Shown here: in pieces, positions 47,878-62,402 of the stretch
Layout of the letters: each line of letters starts with the position of its first letter
Numbering within the stretch: the first letter of the stretch is position 1
Source of the DNA: Spongilla lacustris
Taxonomy: Eukaryota > Porifera > Demospongiae > Spongillida > Spongillidae
Length of the DNA: 64,000 bases
Reading direction: 5' to 3'
Assembly (NCBI GenBank): GCA_949361645.1
Contig: OX442427.1
Coordinates: 4,220,016-4,284,015, forward strand
Notes under the pieces: model-generated
What the model was told of the DNA's origin: nothing
Databases searched by the model: none
Seen by the model: the letters and a program-made list of their open reading frames with translations, nothing else
Position numbers and translations under genes: made by a program

Positions 47878-49921
47878 AAACCATGTTTCAATGGTAAATT
47901 AAAATCTAATACACACAGACATACCACCTACATGCAAATAGATTTACTAACTAGTAATGGTTTTTATAATTAATATGATTTTAATGATACTACATGTATT
48001 GTGAATATCTCAGTTTAGAAACAACAAATGGTTTAACACGGTTTATCATAAACCATTCAATGTTAAATTAAATCTAATACACTCAGACTAACCAGGCATA
48101 TACAAATAGATTTACTAAGTAGTAATGGTTTAATTATTAATAGTCGTTATTGTGATTGTAATGATACCTCATGTATTGTGAATATCTCAATTTAGAAACA
48201 ACACTTATGGTTTAACATGGTTCATCAAAAACCTTTGAATGGTAAATTAAATCTAATACACTCAGACATACCACCTACATGTAAATAGATTTAAAAACTA
48301 GTAATGGATTTTAATGATACTACATGTATTGTGAATATCTCAATTTAAAAACATCACATGGTTTAACATGGTCGATCATAAACCACTCAATGGTAAATTA
48401 AATCTAATACACTCAGACATACTACCTATATGTGAATAGATTTACTAAGTAGTAATGGTTTAATTATTAATATTCGTTATAATGATTTTATAATAATGAT
48501 ACTAAATGTATTGTGAGTATCTCAGTTTAGAAACAACACTTATGGTTTAACATGGTTTATCATAAACCATTCAATGTGAAATTAAATCTAATACACTCAG
48601 ACACACCAGGCATATGCAAATAGATTTACTAAGTAGTAATGGTTTAATTATTAACAGTCGTTATTATGATTGTAATGATACCTCATGTATTGTGAATATC
48701 TCAATTTAGAAAAAAACACTTATGGTTTAACATGGTTTATCAGAAACCTTTGAATGGTAAATTAAAGCTAATACACTCAGACATACCACCTACATGTAAA
48801 TAGATTTAAAAACTAGTAAAGGTTTAATTATTAATAGTCGTTATTATGATTTTAATGACACGACATGTATTGAGAATATCTCAATTTAGAAACATTTTTG
48901 GTTTAACATGGTTTATCATAAACCATTCAATGGTTATTAAATCTAATACACACAGACATAACAGGCATATGCAAATAGATTTACTAACTAGTAATGGTTT
49001 AATTATTAATAGTCGTTATTATGTTTTTAATGATACCACATGTATGGTGAGTATCTCAATTTAGAAACACTTATGGTTTAACATGGTTGATCATAAACCA
49101 TTCAATGGAAAATTAAATCTAATACACTCAGACATACTACCTATATGTGAGTAGATTTACTAAGAAGTAATGGTTTAATTACTAATAATCGTTATTATGA
49201 TTTTAATGACACCACATGTATTGTGAATATCTAAATTCAGAAACAACACATGGTTTAACATGGTTTATCATAAACCATTCAATGGTAAATTAAATGCAAT
49301 ACACTCAGACATATTACCTATATGTAAGTACATTTCTTAACTAGTAATGGTTTAATTTCTAATAGTCGTTTATTATGATTGTAATGATACTACATGTATT
49401 GTGAATATCTCAATTTAGAAAGAACACTTATGGTTTAACATGATTTATCATAAACCTTTCAATGGTAAATTAAATCTAATATACTCAGACATACCAAGCA
49501 TATAAAAATAGATTTACTAAGTAGTAATGGTTTAATTATTATTAGTCGTTATTATGATTTTAATGATACTACATGTATTGTGAATATCTCAATTTAGAAA
49601 AAACATTTTTGGTTAAACATGGTTTATCATAAACCATTCAATGGTTAATTAAATCTAATACACTCAGACATAACAGGCATATGCAAATAGATTTACTAAA
49701 TAGTAATAGTTAAATTATTAATAGTCGTTATTATGTTTTTAGTGATACCGCATGTATTGTGAATACTTCAATTTAGAAACAACACTTATGATAAACCATT
49801 CAATGTTAAATTAAATCTAATACACTCAGACTAACCAGGCACATGCAAATAGATTTACTAAGTAGTAATGGTTTAATTATTAATAGTCGTTATTGTGATT
49901 GTAATGATACCTCATGTATTG

Positions 49922-51930
49922 TGAATATCTCAATTTAGAACAAAAACACTTATGGTTTAACATGGTTTATCAGAAACCTTTGAATGGTAAATTAAAGCTA
50001 ATACACTCAGACATACCAACTACATGTAAATAGATTTAAAAACTAGTAAAGGTTTAATTATTAATAGTCGTTATTATGATTTTAATGACACTACATGTAT
50101 TGAGAATATCTCAATTTAGAAACATTTTTGGTTTAACATGGTTTATCATAAACCATTCAATGGTTATTAAATCTAATCAACTCAGACATAACAGGCATAT
50201 GCAAATAGATTTACTAACTAGTAATGGTTTAATTATTAATAGTCGTTATTATGTTTTTAATGATACAACATGTATGGTGAATATCTCAATTTAGAAACAA
50301 CACTTATGGTTTAACATGGTTTATCATAAACTATTCAATGTGAAATTAAATCTAATACACTCAGACATACCACCTACATGTAAGTAGATTTACAAACTAG
50401 TAATGGTTTAATTATTAATAGTCGTTATTGTGATTGTAATGATACTACATGTATTGTGAATATCTCAATTTAGAAACATCACATGGTTTAACATGGTTTA
50501 TCATAAACCATTCAATGGTTATTAAATCTAATACACACAGACATAACAGGCATATGCAAATAGATTTACTAACTAGTAATGGTTTAATTATTAATAGTCG
50601 TTATCATGTTTTTAATGATACCACATGTATGGTGAGTATCTCAATTTAGAAACACTTATGGTTTAACATGGTTGATCATAAACCATTCAATGGAAAATTA
50701 AATCTAATACACTCAGACATACTACCTATATGTGAGTAGATTTACTAAGAAGTAATGGTTTAATTACTAATAATCGTTATTATGATCTTAATGACACCAC
50801 ATGTATTGTGAATATCTCAATTCAGAAACAACACTTATGGTTTAACATGGTTTATCATAAACCATTCAATGGTAAATTAAATGCAATACACTCAGACATA
50901 TTACCTATATGTAAGTACATTTCTTAACTAGTAATGGTTTAATTTCTAATAGTCGTTATTATGATTGTAATGATACTATATGTATTGTGAATATCTCAAT
51001 TTAGAAAGAACACTTATGGTTTAACATGATTTATCATAAACTTTTCAATGGTAAATTAAATCTAATATACTCAGGCATACCACCTACATGTAAATAGATT
51101 TACAAACTAGTAATGGTTTAATTATTAATAGTCGTTATAATGATTTTAATGATACTACATGTATTGTGAATATCTCAATTTAGAAACATCACATGGTTTA
51201 ACATGGTTGATCATAAACCATTCAATGGTAAATTAAATCTAATATACTTAGACATACCAAGCATATGCAAATAGATTTACTAAGTATTAAAGGTTTAATT
51301 ATTAATAGTCGTTATAATGATTTTATAATAATGATACTAAATGTATTGTGAGTATCTCAGTTTAGAAACAACACTTATGGTTTAACATGGTTTATCATAA
51401 ACCATTCAATGTGAAATTAAATCTAATACACTCAGACACACCAGGCATATGCAAATAGATTGACTAAGTAGTAATGGTTTAATTATTAACAGTCGTTATT
51501 ATGATTGTAATGATACCTCATGTATTGTGAATATCTCAATTTAGAAAAAAAACACTTATGGTTTAACATGGTTTATCAGAAACCTTTGAATGGTAAATTA
51601 AAGCTAATACACTCAGACATACCAACTACATGTAAATAGATTTAAAAACTAGTAAAGGTTTAATTATTAATAGTCGTTATTATGATTTTAATGACACTAC
51701 ATGTATTGAGAATATCTCAATTTAGAAACATTTTTGGTTTAACATGGTTTATCATAAACCATTCAATGGTTATTAAATCTAATCAACTCAGACATAACAG
51801 GCATATGCAAATAGATTTACTAACTAGTAATGGTTTAATTATTAATAGTCTTTATTATGTTTTTAATGATACAACATGTATGGTGAATATCTCAATTTAG
51901 AAACAACACTTATGGTTTAACATGGTTTAT
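49922..51930 (+). repeat. 1,606-bp higher-order repeat, about 1.2 copies
   Basis: Counterpart of 32,060-35,650 with one copy fewer; matching landmarks at 50,076 and 51,682 are 1,606 bp apart. Confidence 0.85.
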
Positions 51931-54900
51931 CATAAACCATTCAATGTTAAATTAAATCCAATACACTCAGACATACCACCTACATGTAAGTAGATTTACA
52001 AATTAGTAATGGTTTAATTATTAATAGTCGTTATTATGTTTTTACCATTCAATGGTAAATTAAATCTAATACACTCAGACATACCAGTCATATGTAAATA
52101 GATTTACTAGGAAGTAAAGGTTTAATTATTATCAGTTGTTATTATGATTTTAATGATACTAAATGAATTGTGAATATCTCATTTTAGAAATAACACATGG
52201 TTTAAGATGGTTTATCATAAACCATTCAATGGTAAATTAAATCTAATACACTCAGACATACCACCGATATGTAAATAGATTTACTAACTAGTAATGGTTT
52301 AATTATAAAAAGTCGTTATTATGATTTTATTGATACTACATGTATTGTGAATATCTCAGTTTAGAAACAACACTTATGGCTTAACATGATATATCATAAA
52401 CCATTCAATGGTAAATTAAAACTAATAGATTCAGACATACCACCTATATATAAATAGATTTACTAACTAGTAATGGTTTAAATAATAAAAGTCGTTATTA
52501 TGATTTTAATGATACTATATGTATTGTGAATATCTCAGTTTAGAAACAACACTTATGGTTTAACATGGTTTATCATAAACCATTCAATGGTAAATTAAAT
52601 CTAATACACTCAGACATACCAGTCATATGTAAATAGATTTACTAGGAAGTAAAGGTTTAATTATTATCAGTTGTTATTATGATTTTAATGATACTAAATG
52701 AATTGTGAATATCTCATTTTAGAAATAACACATGGTTTAAGATGGTTTATCATAAACCATTCAATGGTAAATTAAATCTAATACACTCAGACATACCACC
52801 GATATGTAAATAGATTTACTAACTAGTAATGGTTTAATTATAAAAAGTCGTTATTATGATTTTATTGATACTACATGTATTGTGAATATCTCAGTTTAGA
52901 AACAACACTTATGGCTTAACATGATATATCATAAACCATTCAATGGTAAATTAAAACTAATAGATTCAGACATACCACCTATATGTAAATAGATTTACTA
53001 ACTAGTAATGGTTTCAATAATAAAAGTCGTTATTATGATTTTAATGATACTATATGTATTGTGAATATCTCAGTTTAGAAACAACACTTATGGTTTAACA
53101 TGGTTGATCATAAACCATTCAATGGAAAATTAAATCTAATACACTCAGACATACTACCTATATGTGAGTAGATTTACTAAGAAGTAATGGTTTAATTACT
53201 AATAATCGTTATTATGATCTTAATGACACCACATGTATTGTGAATATCTCAATTCAGAAACAACACTTATGGTTTAACATGGTTTATCATAAACCATTCA
53301 ATGGTAAATTAAATGCAATACACTCAGACATATTACCTATATGTAAGTACATTTCTTAACTAGTAATGGTTTAATTTCTAATAGTCGTTATTATGATTGT
53401 AATGATACTATATGTATTGTGAATATCTCAATTTAGAAAGAACACTTATGGTTTAACATGATTTATCATAAACTTTTCAATGGTAAATTAAATCTAATAT
53501 ACTCAGGCATACCACCTACATGTAAATAGATTTACAAACTAGTAATGGTTTAATTATTAATAGTCGTTATAATGATTTTAATGATACTACATGTATTGTG
53601 AATATCTCAATTTAGAAACATCACATGGTTTAACATGGTTGATCATAAACCATTCAATGGTAAATTAAATCTAATATACTTAGACATACCAAGCATATGC
53701 AAATAGATTTACTAAGTATTAAAGGTTTAATTATTAATAGTCGTTATAATGATTTTATAATAATGATACTAAATGTATTGTGAGTATCTCAGTTTAGAAA
53801 CAACACTTATGGTTTAACATGGTTTATCATAAACCATTCAATGTGAAATTAAATCTAATACACTCAGACACACCAGGCATATGCAAATAGATTGACTAAG
53901 TAGTAATGGTTTAATTATTAATAGTCGTTATTATGATTGTAATGATACCTCATGTATTGTGAATATCTCAATTTAGAAAAAAAACACTTATGGTTTAACA
54001 TGGTTTATCAGAAACCTTTGAATGGTAAATTAAAGCTAATACACTCAGACATACCAACTACATGTAAATAGATTTAAAAACTAGTAAAGGTTTAATTATT
54101 AATAGTCGTTATTATGATTTTAATGACACTACATGTATTGAGAATATCTCAATTTAGAAACATTTTTGGTTTAACATGGTTTATCATAAACCATTCAATG
54201 GTTATTAAATCTAATCAACTCAGACATAACAGGCATATGCAAATAGATTTACTAACTAGTAATGGTTTAATTATTAATAGTCTTTATTATGTTTTTAATG
54301 ATACAACATGTATGGTGAATATCTCAATTTAGAAACAACACTTATGGTTTAACATGGTTTATCATAAACCATTCAATGTTAAATTAAATCCAATACACTC
54401 AGACATACCACCTACATGTAAGTAGATTTACAAATTAGTAATGGTTTAATTATTAATAGTCGTTATTATGTTTTTACCATTCAATGGTAAATTAAATCTA
54501 ATACACTCAGACATACCAGTCATATGTAAATAGATTTACTAGGAAGTAAAGGTTTAATTATTATCAGTTGTTATTATGATTTTAATGATACTAAATGAAT
54601 TGTGAATATCTCATTTTAGAAATAACACATGGTTTAAGATGGTTTATCATAAACCATTCAATGGTAAATTAAATCTAATACACTCAGACATACCACCGAT
54701 ATGTAAATAGATTTACTAACTAGTAATGGTTTAATTATAAAAAGTCGTTATTATGATTTTATTGATACTACATGTATTGTGAATATCTCAGTTTAGAAAC
54801 AACACTTATGGCTTAACATGATATATCATAAACCATTCAATGGTAAATTAAAACTAATAGATTCAGACATACCACCTATATATAAATAGATTTACTAACT

Positions 54901-55532
54901 AGTAATGGTTTAAATAATAAAAGTCGTTATTATGATTTTAATGATACTATATGTATTGTGAATATCTCAGTTTAGAAACAACACTTATGGTTTAACATGG
55001 TTTATCATAAACCATTCAATGGTAAATTAAATCTAATACACTCAGACATACCAGTCATATGTAAATAGATTTACTAGGAAGTAAAGGTTTAATTATTATC
55101 AGTTGTTATTATGATTTTAATGATACTAAATGAATTGTGAATATCTCATTTTAGAAATAACACATGGTTTAAGATGGTTTATCATAAACCATTCAATGGT
55201 AAATTAAATCTAATACACTCAGACATACCACCGATATGTAAATAGATTTACTAACTAGTAATGGTTTAATTATAAAAAGTCGTTATTATGATTTTATTGA
55301 TACTACATGTATTGTGAATATCTCAGTTTAGAAACAACACTTATGGCTTAACATGATATATCATAAACCATTCAATGGTAAATTAAAACTAATAGATTCA
55401 GACATACCACCTATATGTAAATAGATTTACTAACTAGTAATGGTTTCAATAATAAAAGTCGTTATTATGATTTTAATGATACTATATGTATTGTGAATAT
55501 CTCAGTTTAGAAACAACACTTATGGTTTAACA
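50669..55532 (+). repeat. 2,432-bp tandem duplication across B1/B2 border
   Basis: TGGTTGATCATAAACCATTC occurs at 50,669 and 53,101, and the 72-codon landmark at 51,682 and 54,114, both offset 2,432. The junction TTATTATGTTTTTACCATTC, which joins subtypes B1 and B2, is therefore present twice here (about 52,038 and 54,470) but once in macro-copy 1 (35,760). Confidence 0.88.
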
Positions 55533-58300
55533 TGGTTTATCATAAACCATTCAATGGTAAATTAAATCTAATACACTCAGACATACCAGGCATATGTTAA
55601 TCGATTTACTAGGAAGTAAAGGTTTTATTATTATCAGTTGTTATTATGATTTTAATGATACTAAATGAATTGTGAATATCTCAGTTTAGAAATAACACTT
55701 ATGGTTTAAGATGGTTTATCATAAACCATTCAATGGTAAATTAAATCCAATACACTCGGACATACCACCTATATGTAAATAGATTTACTGACCCGTAATG
55801 GTTTGATTATAAAAAGTCGTTATTATGATTACATTGATACTACATGTATTGTGAATATCTCTGTTTAGAAACAACACTTATGGTTTAACATGATTTATCA
55901 TAATTCATTCAATGGTAAATTAAAACAAATACATTCAGACATACCATCTATATGTAAATAGATTTACTAACCAGCAATGATTTAATTATAAAAGGTCGTT
56001 ATTAAGATTTTAATGATACCATATGTATTGTGAATATCTCAGTTTAGAAACAACACATGGTTTAACATGGTTTATCATAAACCATTCAATGGTAAATTAA
56101 AACAATACATTCAGACATACCATCTATATGTAAGTAGATTTACTAACTAGTAAAGGTTTTATTATTATCAGTTATTATTATGATTTTAATGATACTAAAT
56201 GAATTGTAAATATCTCAGTTTAGAAATAACACTTATGGTTTAGGATGGTTTATCATAAACCATTCAATGGTAAATTAAAACAATACATTCAACACTTATG
56301 GTTTAACATGGTTATTCATAAACCATTTATTGTAAATTAAATCTAATACACTCAGACATACCATCTATATGTAAATAGATTTACTAACCAGTAATGGTTT
56401 AAATATTAAAAGTCATTATTATGATTTTAATGATACTATATGTATTGTGAATATCTCAGTTTAGAAACAACACTTATGGTTTAACGCGGTTTATCATAAA
56501 CCATTCAATGGTAAATAAAAACTAATACACTCAGACATTCCACCGGTATGTAAATAGATTTACTAACCAGTAACGGTTTAATTATAAAAAGTCGTTATTA
56601 TGATTATAATGATACTACATGTATTGTGAATATCTCAGTTTAGAAACAACACTTATGGTTTAACATGATTTATCATAAACCATTCAATGGTAAATTGAAA
56701 CAATACATTCAGACATACCATCTATATGTAAATAGATTTACCAACTAGTTATGGTTTAAATATTAAAAGTCGTTATTATGATTTTAATGATACTATATGT
56801 ACTGTGAATATCTCAGTTTAGAAATAACAAATATGGTTTAACATGGTTTATCATAAACCATTCAATGGTAAATTAAATATAATACACTCAGACATACCAG
56901 TCATATGTAAATAGATTTACTAGGAAGTAAAGGTTTAATTATTATCAGTTGTTATTATGATTTTAATGATACTAAATGAATTGTGAATATCTCATTTTAG
57001 AAATAACACTTATGGTTTAAGATGGTTTATCATAAACCATTCAATGGTAAATTAAATCTAATACACTCAGACATACCACCGATATGTAAATAGATTTACT
57101 AACTAGTAATGGTTTAATTATAAAAAGTCGTTATTATGATTTTAATGATACTACATGTATTGTGAATATCTCAGTTCAGAAACAACACTTATGGCTTAAC
57201 ATGATATTTCATAAACCATTCAATGGTAAATTAAAAATAATAGATTCAGACATACCACCTATATGTAAATAGATTTACTAACTAGTAATGGTTTAAATAT
57301 TAAAAGTCGTTATTATGATTTTAATGATACTATATGTATTGTGAATATCTCAGTTTAGAAACAACACTTATGGTTTAACATGGTTTATCATAAACCATTC
57401 AATGGTAAATTAAATCTAATACACTCAGACATACCAGGCATATGTAAATAGATTTACTAGGAAGTAAAGGTTTTATTATTATCAGTTGTTATTATGATTT
57501 TAATGATACTAAATGAATTGTGAATATCTCAGTTTAGAAATAACACTTATGGTTTAAGATGGTTTATCATAAACCATTCAATGGTAAATTAAATCCAATA
57601 CACTCAGACATACCACCTATATGTAAATAGATTTACTGACCAGTAATGGTTTGATTATAAAAAGTCGTTATTATGATTACATTGATACTACATGTATTGT
57701 GAATATCTCAGTTTAGAAACAACACTTATGGTTTAACATGATTTATCATAATTCATTCAATGGTAAATTAAAACAAATACATTCAGACATACCATTAATA
57801 TGTAAATAGATTTACTAACCAGCAATGATTTAATTATAAAAAGTCGTTATTAAGATTTTAATGATACCATATGTATTGTGAATATCTCAGTTTAGAAACA
57901 ACACATGGTTTAACATGGTTTATCATAAACCATTCAATGGTAAATTAAAACAATACATTCAGACATACCATCTATATGTAAGTAGATTTACTAACTAGTA
58001 AAGGTTTTATTATTATCAGTTATTATTATGATTTTAATGATACTAAATGAATTGTAAATATCTCAGTTTAGAAATAACACTTATGGTTTAGGATGGTTTA
58101 TCATAAACCATTCAATGGTAAATTAAAACAATACATTCAACACTTATGGTTTAACATGGTTATTCATAAACCATTTATTGTAAATTAAATCTAATACACT
58201 CAGACATACCATCTATATGTAAATAGATTTACTAACCAGTAATGGTTTAAATATTAAAAGTCATTATTATGATTTTAATGATACTATATGTATTGTGAAT
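55040..58300 (+). repeat. 1,846-1,848-bp higher-order repeat in macro-copy 2
   Basis: ACCAGTCATATG at 55,050 and 56,896, and the CATTCAACACTTATGG junction at 56,286 and 58,134, show the same period as 35,766-39,110. Confidence 0.83.
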
Positions 58301-61300
58301 ACCGAGGTTTAGAAGCAACACATGGTTTAACAAGGTTTATCATATACCATTCAATGGTAAATAAAATATTATACACTCAGACAAACCATTTATATGTAAA
58401 TAGATTTACTAACTAGTAATGGTTTATTTATAAAATGTTGTTATTATGATTTTATTGATACTACATGTATTGTGAATATCTCAGTTTAGAAACAACACTT
58501 ATGGTTTAACATGATTTATCATAATTCATTCAATGGTAAATTAAAAGAAATACATTCAGACATACCATCTATATGTAAATAGATTTACTAACCAGTAATG
58601 GTTTAATTATTAAAAGTCACTATCATGATTTTAATGATACTATAAGTATTGTGAATATCTCAGTTTAGAAATAACACTTATGGTTTAACATGGCTTATCA
58701 TAAACCATTCAATGGTAAATTGAAACTAATACACTCAGACATACCACCGATATGTAAATAGATTTACTAACAAGTAATGGTTTAATTATAAAAAGTCGTT
58801 ATTATGATTTTAATGATACCATATGTATTGTGAATATCTCAGTTTAGAAACAACACATGGTTTAACATGGTTTATCATAAACCATTCAATGGTAAATTAA
58901 ATCTAATACACTCAGACATACCACCGATATGTAAATAGATTTAGTAACCAGTAATGGTTTAATTATAAAAAGTCGTTATTATGATTTTAATGATAATACA
59001 TGTACTGTGAATATCTCAGTTTAGAAGCAACACAAATGGTTTAACATGATTTATCATAAACTATTCCATGGTAAATTAACACTAACACACTCAGACATAC
59101 CAACTATATGTATATAGATTTACTAACCAGTAATGGTTTAATTATAAAAAGTCGTTATTATGATTTTAATGATACTACATGTATTGTGAATATCTCAGTT
59201 TAGAAACAACACATGGTTTAACATGGTTTATCATAAACCATTATATGGTAAATTAAATCTAATACACTCAGACATACCACCGATATGTAAATAGATTTAC
59301 TAACCAGTAATGGTTTAATTATAAAAAGTCGTTATTATGATTTTAATGATACTACATGTATTGTGAATATCTCAGTTTAGAAACAACACTTATGGCTTAA
59401 CATGATTTATCATAAACCATTCAATGGTAAATTAAAACTAATAGATTCAGACATACCACCTATATGTAAATAGATTTACTAACTAGTAATGGTTTAAATA
59501 ATAAAAGTCGTTATTATGATTTTAATGATACTATATGTATTGTGAATATCTCAGTTTAGAAACAACACTTATGGTTTAACATGGTTTACCATAAACGATT
59601 AAATGGTAAATTAAATCTAATACACTCAGACATACCAGGCATAAGTAAATAGATTTACTAAGAAGTAAAGGCTTAATTATTATCAGTCGTTATTATGATT
59701 TTAATGATACTACATGTATTGTGAATATCTCAGTTTAGAAACAACACTTGTGGTTTAACATGGTTTTTATAAACCATTCAATGATAAATTAAATCTAATA
59801 CACTCAGACATACCAGTCATATGTAAATAGATTCACTAGGAAGTAAAGGTTTAATTATTATCAGTTGTTATTATGATTTTAATGATACTACATGTATTGT
59901 GAATATCTCAGTTTAGAAACAACACTTATGGTTTAACATTGTTTATCATAAACCATTCAATGGTAAATTAAACCTTGTGCACTCAGACATGCCAGGCATA
60001 TGTAAATAGATTTACTAACTAGTAATGGTTTAATTATTAAAAGTCGTTATTATGATTTTAATGATACTACATGTATTGTGAATATCTCAGTTCAGAAACA
60101 ACACTTATGGTTTAACATGATTTATCATAAACCATTATATGGTAAATTAATTCTAATACACTCAGACATACCACCGATATGTAAATAGATTTACTAACCA
60201 GTAATGGTTTAATTATAAAAAGTCGTTATTATGATTTTAATGATACTACATGTATTGTGAATATCTCAGTTTAGAAACAACACTTATGGCTTAACATGAT
60301 TTATCATAAACCATTCAATGGTAAATTAAACCTTATGCACTCAGACATGCCAGGCATATGTAAATAGATTTACTAACCAGTAATGGTTTAATTATTAAAA
60401 GTCGTTATTATGATTTTAATGATACTACATGTATTGTGAATATCTCAGTTTAGAAACAACACTAATGGTTTAACATGATTTATCATAAACCATTCAATGG
60501 TAAATTAAAACTCATACATTCAGACATACATCATTATGTAGATAGATTTACTAACCAGTAATGGTTTAAATATTAAAAGTCACTATTATGATTTTAATGA
60601 AACTATATGTATTGTGAATATCTCAGTTTAGAAACAACAGTTATGGTTTAACATGGTTTATCATAAACCATTCAATGGTAAATTAAACCTTGTGCACTCA
60701 GACATGCCAGGCATATGTAAATAGATTTACTAACTAGTAATGGTTTAATTATTAAAAGTCGTTATTATGATTTTAATGATACTACATGTATTGTTAATAT
60801 CTCAGTTTAGAAACAACACTTATGGTTTAACACGGTTTATCATAAACTATTCAATGGTAAATTAAAACTAATACACTCAGACATACCAACGATATGTAAA
60901 TAGATTCACTAACCAGTAATGGTTTAACTATAAAAAGTCGTTATTATGATTTTAATGATACTACATGTATTGTGAATATCTCAGTTTAGAAACAACACTT
61001 ATGGTTAAACATGATTTATCATAAACCATTCAATGGTAAATTAAAACTATACATTCAGACATACTATCCATATGTAAATAGATTTACTAACTAGTAATGA
61101 TTTAAATATTGAAAGTCATTATTATGATTTTAATGATACTATATGTATTGTGAATATATCAGTTTAGAAACAACACTTATGGTATGTTATGGTTTATCAT
61201 TAACCATTCAATGGTAAATTAAACCTTGTGCACTCAGACATGCCAGGCATATGTAAATAGATATACTAACTAGTAATGGTTTAATTATTAAAAGTCGTTA

Positions 61301-62402
61301 TTATGATTGTAATGATACTACATGTATTGTGAATATCTCAGTTTAGAAACAACACTTATGGTTTAACATGGTTTATCATAAACCATTCGATGGTAAATTA
61401 AATCCAATGCACTCAGACATACCACCGATATGTAAATAGATTTACTAACCAGTAATGGTTTAATTATAAAAAGTCGTTATTATGATTATAATGATACTAC
61501 ATGTATTGTGAATATCTCAGTTTACAAACAACACTTATGGCTTAACATGATTTATCATAAACCATTCAATGGTAAATTAAAACTAATACATTCAGACATA
61601 CCACCTATATGTAAATAGATTTACTAACTAGTAATGGTTTAAATATTAAAAGTCGTTATTATGATTTTAATGATACTATATGTATTGTGAATATCTCAGT
61701 TTAGAAACAACACTTATGATTTAACATGGTTTATCGTAAACCATTCAATGGTAAATTAAATCTAATACACTCAGACATACCAGGCATATGTAAATCGATT
61801 TACTAGGAAGTAAAGGTTTTATTATTATCAGTTGTTATTATGATTTTAATGATACTTAATGAACTGTGAATATCTCAGTTTAGAAATAACACTTATGGTT
61901 TAAGATGGTTTATCATAAACCATTCAATGGTAAATTAAATCCAATACACTCAGACATACCACCTATATGTAAATAGATTTACTGACCAGTAATGGTTTGA
62001 TTATAAAAAGTCGTTATTTTGATTACATTGATACTACATGTATTGTGAATATCTCAGTTTAGAAACAACACATGGTTTAACATGATTTATCATAAACCAT
62101 TGAATGGTAAATTAAAACTAATACACTCAGACATACCATATATATGTAAATAGATTTACTAACTAGTAATGGTTTAATAATTAAAAGTCGTTATTATGAT
62201 TTTAATGATACTGTATGTATTGTGATTATTTCAGTTTGGAAACCACATGGTTTATCATGGTTTATCATAAACCATTCAATGGTGAATTAAATCTAATACA
62301 CTCAGACATACCAGGCATATGTAAATAGATTTACTAAGAAGTAAAGGTTTAATTATTATCAGTTGTTATATGATTTTAATGAGACTACATGAGTAGTGAA
62401 TA

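Larger units (their letters stand above)
47878..62402 (+). repeat. Satellite S2, block B (macro-copy 2)
   Basis: Near-identical copy of 30,016-46,013, offset 17,862 at its start and 16,389 at its end, so net 1,473 bp shorter. Subtypes run B1 (47,878-52,043), B2 (to about 53,100), B1 (to 54,475) and B2 (to 62,402), because a 2,432-bp duplication crosses the subtype border. Whole-monomer losses relative to macro-copy 1 are visible near 58,300 and 58,645. Confidence 0.96.

Noticed and set aside
30984..54332. Eleven near-identical 66-72-codon plus-strand frames (MILMTLHVLRISQF-like)
   Set aside because: They are copies of the same two S2 monomers at higher-order repeat spacing, with no start context, no domain and no conservation beyond the satellite.
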